Shown here: positions 54,831 through 64,000 of the stretch, one piece after another
How the letters are laid out: the number at the start of each line of letters is the position of its first letter
How positions within the stretch are numbered: the first letter of the stretch is position 1
NCBI RefSeq assembly: GCF_004011695.2
Contig: NC_082406.1
Span: 496,001-560,000 of the forward strand
Origin: Ascochyta rabiei
Lineage: Eukaryota > Ascomycota > Dothideomycetes > Pleosporales > Didymellaceae
Direction of reading: 5' to 3'
Length of the DNA: 64,000 nucleotides
Translations under genes and position numbers: made by a program
Notes under the pieces: generated by a model
What the model saw: only the letters and a program-made list of their open reading frames with translations
What the model was told of the DNA's origin: nothing
Databases searched by the model: none

Positions 54831-55516
54831 AATCGAGGCAGCGGACCAATTCTCTTCACTCTCAATGACATCATTATCATTTACAGTGCCAAGTCAGCCC
54901 AAACTCCCACCTGTGCCTGACCTCCATGCATTGCTCGCGTGCCGCCCATTCACATGTGTTCACATGTGCCTCGGAGCTTTGGGGGCGGCTGGCGCTGCAG
55001 CATCACGGCGAGGCTGCTCAACAATTCGAGTGATGTCTCTCGCAGGAGTCTATTGGTTTGCTGCATAGGGCCTTGGCTCCGGCGCTACTGTCCCCATGAA
55101 CTGACAGAAACATGGATTTGCTGTATGCGGGGTAACGGGCCCTTGCGCCACTAGCGGCGATCGACGCCCCAAAAGCCTCACCCTCGGAGTTGCGCCCGTT
55201 CTGGTACACTCGAGTCTGTCTTGACCCGTCCTGATCACGATCAAACCCCGTGGGTCTTTCCGCCGTGGGCCTTTCCGCCGTGGTCTGGGTGTTGCCTGCA
55301 GTCGTGGATTCCACAAGGCGAGAACTCACATGTCGCCGATCACTCTGTCTTCTAGGCCGTTTCCCTAGCTCAACCCCACAAACCCTGGACAACACCTTCA
55401 CCGACTGTGACTTTGACGCAGACTGTATTGCGACGGTTCTCCCGTGGAGCGCATCAAACGTACATAGCTTCGGTACGTTTCGATGCTCACACGAAAGCTG
55501 CAGGCTGCACAACCTC
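54831..55516. other. Intergenic stretch, upstream region of the GT8 gene
   Basis: Contains a short direct repeat of CTTTCCGCCGTGG near 55255-55282. The GT8 frame is open upstream from 55250, but the coding-like sequence starts at 55517. Confidence 0.5.
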
Positions 55517-56809
55517 ATGAAGCGACAACGACACATTCTCGTAGCGACCGTTCTCCTTTTGGCACTCGTGTACTTCTTCACGCAACACGGATTTTCACCA
55601 CTGAATGCAGGGCCGGGTAAATTACGCACCGAAATCTCGTCAGATGTTCAGCAAGCACAAGACTTACCCAAACCAGACTCAAGTCACGAGGGCGACAGAT
55701 CTAGACTCGAACCATTGTCGCACGATGCACCAGGATCGGGAAACCTCCCGCCGACATCAGACATACCACCCTCAAGAAACGCACCGAGCGTACCGGCCTC
55801 GGGTGACATACCGTCGCCAACGACTGAGAGCCCCGGCACTCCACCACCACTAATTGACATTGACTTTCAAAAGGATCTTAACATTGACTTACCTGTCGAC
55901 ATATTCAACAGCCTTGGTGGTTACAAACCCCATAATTACATTCCCGATGGCGACGGAACCTACGCCTATGCCACATTCATGGCATCTCGGAATCCATCCA
56001 TCAAAGACCCCTACTATCTAGCCATTCACTCCTTAATTTACCGCATCCTCTGGTCACCCCGCTCCAAGACATCAAAGCACCCATTCATCGTCTTCGTCGG
56101 CGATTTCGTCTCTCCCTCCCAACGCCGCCTTCTCGCCGGCGCCGGCGCCATCGTCCGCGAGCTCGCCCCGCTACCATGGAACCCCGCAGACCCAGACGTG
56201 CTCGAGCGCTGGAAAGACCTATTCGCGAAGCTGCACATGTGGAACGCGACCGACTTCTCGCGCGTGCTGTTCCTCGACGCCGACGCCTTCCCCATCGCGC
56301 CCATCGACGCAATGTTCGACAAGACGAAGCCGGGGTCCTGCATCGAATCCAAACTGCAGCTCGACGACTTCCTCATGCCCGCCCGCGAGCCCGTCTGCGA
56401 GCCCTACATCTTCGCTGGTGTGCCTGCGGATCCGCATTCCGTCTTCGATGCTAATGTCAATGTCGGGAGCATGGTCTTCACCCCCAACTCCAAACTGCAC
56501 CAGCGCCTCTTGCAGAATTACTTGAAGTTCGACAAGTACAATGTCAAGATGGCGGAGCAGGCTTTTCTGAACTGGCAGTTTGGTATCAACTCCGCCTATC
56601 CGCCGGGCTTGTTGGATAGAGAGTATGGCGCGTTTTTCCCCAACGAGGAAGAGCATAAGCGGTTGAGAGTGGTGCATGAGAAGATATGGGCCGCGGAGAG
56701 AGGGTGGATGAAGGACGAGTGGGAGGGAACGTGGCGCGAGATGTTGGATTTCTATCGAAGTGAGGAGTTTAAGACGTTGAGGAAAACTGACGGCGAGGTC
56801 GGTAGTTGA
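55517..56809 (+). CDS. GT8 family glycosyltransferase (glycogenin-like), type II membrane
   Basis: 430 residues, single exon. ATG 55517 was chosen because it gives a type II signal anchor (KRQRHILVATVLLLALVYFF) directly. The upstream open frame adds 89 residues without membrane-protein logic. After a Pro/Ser-rich stem the catalytic domain reads YAYATFMASRNPSIKDPYYL, RILWSPRSKTSKHPFIVFVG, FAKLHMWNATDFSRVLFLDA with the DxD site in LFLDADAFP, VNVGSMVFTPN and EQAFLNWQFG. This is the fold of GT8 N-acetylglucosaminyl- or glucosyl-transferases in the Golgi. Donor and acceptor are unknown. It lies beside acyltransferase-3 and GT32 genes. Confidence 0.88.
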   Translation: MKRQRHILVATVLLLALVYFFTQHGFSPLNAGPGKLRTEISSDVQQAQDLPKPDSSHEGDRSRLEPLSHDAPGSGNLPPTSDIPPSRNAPSVPASGDIPSPTTESPGTPPPLIDIDFQKDLNIDLPVDIFNSLGGYKPHNYIPDGDGTYAYATFMASRNPSIKDPYYLAIHSLIYRILWSPRSKTSKHPFIVFVGDFVSPSQRRLLAGAGAIVRELAPLPWNPADPDVLERWKDLFAKLHMWNATDFSRVLFLDADAFPIAPIDAMFDKTKPGSCIESKLQLDDFLMPAREPVCEPYIFAGVPADPHSVFDANVNVGSMVFTPNSKLHQRLLQNYLKFDKYNVKMAEQAFLNWQFGINSAYPPGLLDREYGAFFPNEEEHKRLRVVHEKIWAAERGWMKDEWEGTWREMLDFYRSEEFKTLRKTDGEVGS

Positions 56810-56959
56810 TGATAGATCCATCGCTCCTCGACTCTGAAGCGGAAGCAAGGTCGAATGCAAATGTTAGCACCATCGATGAGTGCGTGCCCGATTGCAGTGT
56901 GAACAAAACTGGGAGTTGTGAATTCGGAGTATACCAGCTCTCGTACGTAGCTCTACCAT

Positions 56960-59900
56960 CTATGCAGATGCTTCCCCTGCAGCCTGTCTCTCGGCTACGC
57001 TACCTCCCCGCCAGCCCGCCTTTGGATCCTTCTTGTCCTCAACCCGGCTCGTCTCCCCTTCCGCTCCCCACCCACCACCACCCGGCGTATGGATGATGAT
57101 CCGCTCCCCAGGCTGCATGCTTGCCGTGTTTTTTGCGCCAAGATTGATGAACCTATACTCGACGTCTTCTGTATCGGCGTCCTTGCCATTGACCTCACCA
57201 AGGCCAGCGGTCCTCGCATCGCTGTCTTCTGTCTGTTTCTTAGAGTCGCTGTTCTTGTCGACGTTCTTCCTGTTGACTTTACGCGCCCAGATGTTCAGTC
57301 CACAAGCGGCTTCGCCACCTCCTTCCATGCCATAGGGATGGTACACTCTTCGTTCGCTGAGAATCGAAACCTGCACCGGAATGCGGAATTCGATATCCCT
57401 AATGACTCCTTCGCCACCAATGTGCATGCCCTTCCCTGCACTACCTTGCCGCAGCGAGAATTCGCGCAACAAGACAGGGTAACGTCGTTCGAAAACTTCG
57501 GAATCTGTAATACGTGTGTTGGTCATGTGCGTGTGAACGCCGTTGGTACCATTCCAAGTCGGTCCTGCACCAGAGCCTCCAGCAATGGTCTCGTAGTAGC
57601 CGAACCCCTTGGTTTCTTTGCGCGGCCCTCCGTCTTCACCTTCTGAAAGACCGCCGAAGCCGAACGTCAAGTTGTTCGTATCTCCTTGAGAGGCCGCACA
57701 GGCTTTGAAAGCTTTGAGAACTACGTCTGTGACACGCTGAGAGGTCAAAACGTTGCCTCCTACGACTGCTGCGTTATCAGACGGCGACAAGAAAGACTTC
57801 TTGGGGATGAGGACGTGGATTGGTTTCAAGCAGCCTTGGTTTAAGGGAATGTCCTCGCTGATCAAGCAGCGCAGACAATAGATGATTGCACTGTAAGTGA
57901 CAGCCTCGGGGGCGTTGATGTTGCCATAGACTTCGGGACCTGTACCGCTAAAATCGAAGACAGCTTCGCCCTTGTCAGGATCGATGGTCACTTTCAGTCT
58001 GATGGGGGAGCCGTCGTCCATGAACTCTTCCGCGGAGAGGTCCTGGCCTTCGAACCGCTTGTACACCTCTTTCAGAAGCTGTCGCACGGATGACTCAGCA
58101 TTAGCCTGGATGTTCATCATGTAGAACTTGACAACCTGCTCGCCATAGTCGGACATCAAAGTGTTGATCAGGTTGATGCCCTTTTGATTGGCAGCGATCT
58201 GAGCTTTCAAATCATTGAGGTTGTCGCTAAGACAACGGGTGCCAGAGCAGCCAGGGTACTGGGCGGGCTCTTCTGAGAGCAGCTCGATGATTCGCTTCTC
58301 GTTGAAGTGTCCTTCCGAGACGAGCTTTTCGCTCTTGATCGCGGCGCCTTCCTGGTACAGCTCTTTCGACGAGGGAGGCATCGAGCCGGGTAAGATACCA
58401 CCAATATCGGCGTGATGGGCTCGAGAGGCGACGTAGAATATGATGTTGTCGCCGCTGAATGCTGGAGTGATGACGGTGATGTCTGGCAAATGCGTACCGC
58501 CAAACATTGGGTGGTTTGAGACAAGGACATCGCCCTTCTTCAACTTACCCTTCCAAATGGCGGCTTGTTTTCGAACGCAAGTGGACATGCTGCCGAGATG
58601 TACGGGCAGGTGGGGTGCTGCAGGACATCAGTAAAGTTCTTGCCTTGATTGCGGAACAACTTACCGTTAGCCACAAGTCCGCCCTCAGCGTCGAACAGTG
58701 CGCAAGAGTAATCGAGGCGCTCTTTGACGTTTGTCGACACACTTGTTTTCTGTAAAGCGCGACCCATCTGTTCTGCAATAGCCATGAACCTGTGGGCGAA
58801 GATACTCAGCAGGATTGGGTCGACTTCTTTCGTGCTGATTTCCTTCTCACTACCGTCACTCTCGCCGATGTTGATCACGACATGTGTGTGGATGACTAAC
58901 GCTGACGCGCCAGGAGTTACAACAATGGTCTGAGTTCCATCTGCAATGATTGCCGGACCTCTAATACGGTCACCGACTTCGAGGTCTTCGAGCTTGTAGA
59001 CAGAAGTTTCTCGTCGCCCGCCCTCGAAGAAGACGTTGCGCGTGTCGTACCTCTTCTCATCGTTGGATAAGTCCTTAGGCTTGATCTCCTTGAGTTGCTG
59101 ATCGACAGTTTTCTCGAGACCTTCAAAAGTTTTTCCAATTCCTCGGGCGCGTACATCGTCGACGATGATGTCACGGTCCGGTAGAGTAAAGCCAAACTCT
59201 TGTTCATGCTGCTTGATGAAGGCTTGACCAAACGCCCAGTCGTCCCCGTTGTACTCCTTCTGTGCTTCCTCTCCAGTGGGCTTGATGATCATGAGAGCAG
59301 ATTCGGTACCACGGTAACGTAGGTTGAGATATTCTTCGAAGTGGATACTCTGTTCGTCAAAACCCTGAGCTTCTAGAACTGTCCTGGATTTCGATTTCAA
59401 GTCATCCATTTTCTTCTGTAAGTATTGTCGCACGTCATTTCCGTCCGACCATACCTTTGACTCTGGTTCCTGTCTCTCGTCTACTACGTCTGCGAGGGCC
59501 ATGCCATACGCTGATAATACCGAGGAGTATCTGTGGACGAGAATCTGTGATACGCCGAGCGCTTCAGCGATAGCAACAGCATGCTGTCCACCAGCTCCAC
59601 CAAAAGTCGCTAGTCTGTGTTTCGAGGTGTCGTGGCCCCGTGCTTCGGTAAGACTGCGGATCGGTCGCGTCATGGTCTCGTTGGCGATCTTGATGAACCC
59701 ATTCGCGATGTCGTCGAGCGACATCTCCTTGTCCTTGTTGTCTCCGGCTACCTCCTTGTTGATCTGCGCAGCCAGCTCCTGGAACAGCTTCTCACTTGCC
59801 TGTGCATCGAGGCCCTCGTCCTCGTTCTTGCCAAATATCTTGGGAAAGAAGTCTGGCAGCAAGCGGCCCAGAAACAAGTTTGCGTCAGTGATGGTCAGCG

Positions 59901-61214
59901 GTCCGCCCTTGCGGTAGCATGCAGGACCTGGGTGAGCACTGGCAGACTCAGGGCCAACGACGAACAAGCCATTCTTCCAGAACAATCGTGAGCCGCCGCC
60001 AGCTGCGACGGTATTGATGTCAAGTTGGGGTGATTGGATGGTGACACCGGCGGTCGTGGTCTCGAAGACATGATCGTAGCGTCCCGCGCCGTATCTGCTC
60101 ACGTCGGTACTCGTGCCACCCATGTCGAAGCCGATAACGGGTGTTTTGGTTTCTGGATCGTACGAGGTCAGCGCATAGCCGACGACCCCGCCAGCAGGAC
60201 CAGACAGAATAGCCTTCAGACCAGAAAAGATGTCAACGTCTACGAGGCCGCCATCCGACTGCATGAATTCGCAGCGTGCACCCTTGGCGCCCTCTTCACG
60301 TTTGACGCTTTCTGAGCCAAGACCACCCTCAAAGCCCTTGGAGAAGCCGTCGATGTATTTCCGGATGGCAGGAGTGAGGTAGGCGTCTGCGCAGGCTGAG
60401 GTCGCTCTAGGCACAAGCTTGATCATGGGCATCAGGGCGTGACTCAGACTGACGTGCTCAAAGCCAATGTCCTTGGCGATCCTGCCGACCAGTGCCTCAT
60501 GGTGAGGATAGGTGTAGCCATGCATCAGGCACACGGCGATGCTCTTGATGCCGCTGTCATAGACGTCCTGCAACTGCTTTCTGATGGCATCCTCCTGCGG
60601 CCGCTGCAATATGCGCACCGTCTCACCTGAAAGACCCTTGACGAGCTCAGCGTGTGCGCCTGCCTCTTCGATGCTCTTGGCGTCTGTGTTGTTGCGCTCG
60701 GGGTCTTCAGCGTAGTCCTCCAGCGTCACGCGCTCGTCGATCTCCACGACTTGTTTGTACAGCACCTCGGGCTTCCGGATGTCGAGGGCAAAGATGTTAG
60801 GGCGACTCTGGTTGCCAATTTCCAGGCAGTCCTTGAAGCCTTTCGTCACCACCATGGCCATGGCCTCGCCCTTGCGCTCCAGCAGGGCGTTGGTGGCCAC
60901 GGTGGTGCCCATGCGGATACTCTCGATCTTGGTCGTGTCGAGGGGCTGCCCGCGCGGGATCTCGGCGCCTGTGAAGCGCTCAAGCAGGCGGCGGATGCCT
61001 TCGAGCGGCGCATCGTCGTAGTTGGCTGGGTCGACCGATAGCAGCTTGATGACGACGTCGTCCTCCATCTTGCCTGACCCGGGGTTGCCCACGCAGTCTG
61101 TGAAGGTGCCCCCGCGCTGAGCCGTCAGTTGGCCGCTTGCTGTCTACGCTGGATGGTCGTGCTTACGTCTATTGCGATGCGGATGCCCCGTCCTTCCTTC
61201 TTGATGTCTGCCAT
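56960..61214 (-). CDS. OXP1: 5-oxoprolinase (ATP-hydrolysing)
   Basis: 1385 residues; exons 61214-61167, 61116-58665 and 58617-56960 (4158 nt, in frame). It opens 5-oxoproline to glutamate with ATP in the cytosolic glutathione (gamma-glutamyl) cycle. The N-terminal HyuA-type part has DRGGTFTDCVGNP, MGTTVATNALLERKG, SGPAGGVVGYALTS, VIGFDMGGTSTDVSRYG and GGAGGQHAVAIAEALG. The C-terminal HyuB-type part has [20 protein letters not shown] across intron 2, DVLVSNHPMFGGTHLPDITV, SRAHHADIGGILPGSMPP and GSGAGPTWNGTNGVHTHMTN. It is somewhat longer than the usual 1270-1290 residues, mostly at loops and the C-terminal tail. Both halves are fused in one chain, as in other eukaryotes. No lesion. Confidence 0.95.
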
Positions 61215-62779
61215 GATGAAGCTTGATGCGTGAAGCTTCCCACGTGTACGCGCTGCTTTTACCGTTCAAGACTCACTAGACAGTGTCTTTGCACGAAAAA
61301 CCAACACACCAACAGCAAGATGATGAGCAGAGAAGAATGCAGTGACTAGCAATCTGTCACGCAACCACACGCTACTCACACAGCTCCGTCGCCTGCGATA
61401 CATGGACGCGATAGTGGGGTTATCCTCCGCTATGCGAGATTCGTCATGGTTACCCCACCATTCGTTGATACCTCAGCCTCGTCGCAAGATTACGGTATTG
61501 ATAGGTATCTCTCTCCGCATATCATCACTGATCAGTCGATCGACGCTGTGATAGTCGCTAGGGTAGCAGCTTCATCAGCGTAGCTTCTAGTCGCCTTAGT
61601 CCAATGCTCCAGGCGCATAGATATGAGGTAACTAAGGGTACCAACCCCCTACGTCCTGTCGTACGTGCGCCTCCTTCCATCTACACCAAAAAAAACGAGT
61701 CATGTATATCAATCACCTTTGATAAGGAACACCGTGTTTGTGCATGTCTAGCTTACCCACACGGATGGCATGGATTGTGGATATAAGGCTTCCACTACTA
61801 ATCTCCGACTCGCTCTGCTTGCAATTCTCACTGTCAATGTTCTCGAACCAACCAACATGAGCTGTCGCTCGATCTCGAGGCTACGGAAGTGCCAAGAGCT
61901 GAAGCAGCGTCAAACAGACTGACGGCCCTCTCGGCTAAACATATTCCTTCCCCTAGTCTCGCAAATCCTCTTCATCGTCAGACATGGTGAACACTGAACA
62001 ATCGAACCATTCACTCATGAGAGGTGGGAATATGCGGAGGCTGGGCATTACCACACTCGTACCCGCATCACTAGTCTTAAAGAAGCTAAACCATGACGTC
62101 GCCGCACTTGCTGTCTACTGGCAGCTTGCAACTGAACGTTGGATATGATCCAGACATCCGAGTTTGGCCAGAGAGTCAACACGCTTATATCAGCACTCTA
62201 TTCGCAGCTGGGTTCGGATGGGGTCGAAAAGAAGCCTACAAGGGGTAAATGAGGGGTAAATCACCGGGCTAGAGCTATCTCGGTGCCCAGATTCAGGCAT
62301 TCAATTCTGCGCACATCCTGTACAGATGAAAAAATGAGGAGTGTTTGAGTAAATCTCGCAACAATCCTGCATGTCCACACCTCTCGGTCGAAGTTGCGGT
62401 CAGCGTAAGCAATCGATCAAACGCCATCTTTTTCCCGAGCGGCGATCCTTCATCATGAGGACCACGCGACCAACCGAGGGTCGTGCGCCCAGGAGCGTGA
62501 GCGTCATCTGTCGTGAACTGCACATGCTTCCTTCTTCTTCTCCAGTCATAGCATCCCACGTTTTGTCAGTGTAACCGCCCTACGTGTAGGTGCATTTGAA
62601 CGCGAGTCATTATTTCTAGGCGCGCGTTGTCTTCATCATCTTTTTGCATATACCCGTACCCCTTCGATCCTCAGGTACCCCGCCGTCGGTACTGCTGTCT
62701 CTTCCCGCGCCACCTCGTCGCGTTTATATCTTTCGTCGTAACTCAGCACCACAGTCTCTGTGGCCATGAACTACGCATC
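61215..62779. other. Long divergent intergenic region without a supported gene
   Basis: 1565 bp between the 5-oxoprolinase start (minus) and the partial gene at 62780 (plus). Frames up to 88 codons occur on both strands without motifs. It presumably contains both promoters; no specific site is recognised. Confidence 0.5.
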
Positions 62780-64000
62780 ATGGATCGAAGAAAAGAACCT
62801 AAAGGTAAAGGCCAAGCCGGGGCAGACTTGCTGCCTAAGATAATGCCACCAACGGTCGACGCTTACCCCGGTTTTCAGAAAACCTTCATCTGCGCCACGC
62901 TGGCCTCGACCCTTGTGGGCACCTTCACGGCGTCCATGGGACTCTGGGAACGTGTCCATGATCGTAGAGAAGCGCACAAACAGAAGCAGACAGACAGCAA
63001 ACAGGACGGCGAGATCAAGCAACTGCGCGAGCAGTTTGAGGCGGCGCAGAAGAAAGGTCAGGAGAGGCAGGAGGAGATCGACCGTCTGCGAAGTGGCGGC
63101 GGCGGGCGCGGCGGGGGTGGTGGTGGTGGAGGTGGTGGAAGAGGGGGTGGCTACCGCGATGATGTTGGCGAAAGCTTTGAGAAGAACGGCATGATGATCC
63201 AGAGAATGTACGACGACATGTACGGCAAGATGGGCAACCGCTTTGCAAGAGGAGACGGTATGTCATTCATTCTCATCTCTCGTCAGCCAGACAGAGCCAG
63301 TACTGACAGACCTCAGCCATAACCGAGAACCAATTGCAAGCGCAAATCATCGCCCTCCAACAGACTGTCATAACCGTTCTCCAAGACGCTCTCTACAACG
63401 ATCGCCAGCTCACCCGCTCTGACATGGCCAAGCTGGTAGCCGCCTCGAACTCGGCCCGCGAGGGCTCTCTCAGGGCACTCCAAGATCAACAGCAGCGCCT
63501 CTCTTCCCACAGCTCGAACCGCTCTCCTTCCCCACAACGCTCCATCGCCGCCCCGCCAAAGCGCTCCTCGACAAGCCTGGTCGACGCATCGGACCAGCTC
63601 TTTTGCCGCTACAGCCTAGATCTGCAATATGTACCCAACAAGCCTCTCGCTGCCTCCATGGCACCTGGCGGTAGCTGCGAGTGCCCCGCCTGTGGGATCC
63701 GGCTCGATGTCACGGGCGAGGATTTCTGGATGATAGGGAAACGCACACCCCTCACCATCATCGAGAAGGGGTACGAGACCGACATAATGGAGACGCGGGA
63801 ATTTTGTCTTGGGCAACGGTTTGCGGTCAAGTGCCACACACCCGATGGCGAGTATGCGTGTGTGATTTGTAGTAAGAATAGGGACGTGGATGCGATTTGT
63901 CGCAACGTGGAGAGCCTGGTCAAGCACGTGGGCACGTACCATGAGGTTGAGGAGTTGGAGCGTGAGGTCGATTTGAGAGAGACGGTGGTTGTGGACAAAA
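62780..64000 (+). CDS. Conserved hypothetical protein, TM plus coiled coil plus Cys pairs, 3' truncated
   Basis: Exons 62780-63257 and 63317 to beyond the window edge. MDRRKEPKGKGQAGADLLPK is followed by one hydrophobic segment (TFICATLASTLVGTFTASMG), a charged coiled-coil stretch (GEIKQLREQFEAAQKKGQER), a Gly-rich run with scattered Arg, then FEKNGMMIQRMYDDMYGKMG. Exon 2 continues with another helical stretch and a Ser-rich linker. A C-terminal part then has two cysteine pairs (CECPACGIRL and CVICSKNRDVDAIC) that could bind zinc. No known function. The upstream open frame to 62627 is probably 5' leader, since the charged start at 62780 fits better. The end is missing. Confidence 0.75.

Noticed and set aside
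55250..55516. 89-codon N-terminal extension of the GT8 protein
   Set aside because: It precedes a normal type II signal anchor and has no conserved features; the ATG at 55517 is the better start.
1..64000. tRNA, rRNA, CRISPR or prokaryotic elements
   Set aside because: No convincing tRNA arm pattern or rRNA sequence was seen on reading, and the genome is eukaryotic. A covariance-model scan would be needed to exclude a tRNA.

Overview
The window is nuclear DNA from a filamentous ascomycete (Pezizomycotina). The genes are compact and carry short introns (38-110 bp) with GTRNGT donors. Fungus-only families occur: Zn2Cys6 regulators, CFEM, PTH11-like and Pra1/AspF2 proteins. Repeats show C-to-T decay typical of repeat-induced point mutation (RIP). 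The many BTB/POZ paralogues and the degraded Fot1/pogo element suggest Dothideomycetes; that is an inference. All coordinates and splice sites were read by eye and checked by reading-frame arithmetic. Protein names rest on recognised motifs, not on searches.

Layout. 1-8.1 kb: the 3' part of a BEACH-WD40 (Beige/LYST/Bph1 type) gene with a long Asp-Lys microsatellite. Its last codons form the start of a three-copy, RIP-decayed tandem repeat (8.08-8.89 kb). 9.4-14.2 kb: three tandem BTB/POZ paralogues on the minus strand, one with a frameshift and a 3' tandem duplication. 14.4-18.9 kb: a Zn2Cys6 regulator broken in three places, with a 2.1-kb RIP-degraded Fot1/pogo transposon (near-perfect TIRs, TA target duplication) just upstream of its start. 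19-25 kb: surface proteins (Ser/Ala-rich GPI protein, four-TM protein with a frameshift, CFEM protein, multi-TM membrane protein). 26-30 kb: a MaoC/HTD2-type hydratase divergent from an intact Zn2Cys6 regulator.

30-34 kb is the clearest functional unit: a ZIP zinc transporter with a Cys/His-rich ectodomain, divergent from a Pra1/AspF2-type zincophore. Their shared promoter holds several PacC-type hexamers and CAAGGT elements. This arrangement matches zrfC-aspf2 of Aspergillus and ZRT1-PRA1 of Candida. Both proteins carry the same C-x2-H-x5-C module.

34-51 kb: a GST-like protein, a small protein built of CPV repeats, a cyanamide-hydratase-type HD protein, a P450/LaeA-like methyltransferase divergent pair, a PTH11-like receptor, and the divergent TIM-barrel/UPF0261 pair (the two halves of plant Tm-1 as separate genes). 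Two wrecks follow: a GH76 mannanase and a P450. 51-57 kb: three glycan-related membrane proteins (GT32, acyltransferase-3, GT8). 57-61 kb: 5-oxoprolinase. 62.8 kb to the end: a partial conserved hypothetical gene.

Decay is concentrated at 8-22 kb and 48-51 kb. Some single-base frameshifts could be assembly errors, but the nonsense substitutions and the RIP pattern are not typical of them. I saw no rRNA and no convincing tRNA.
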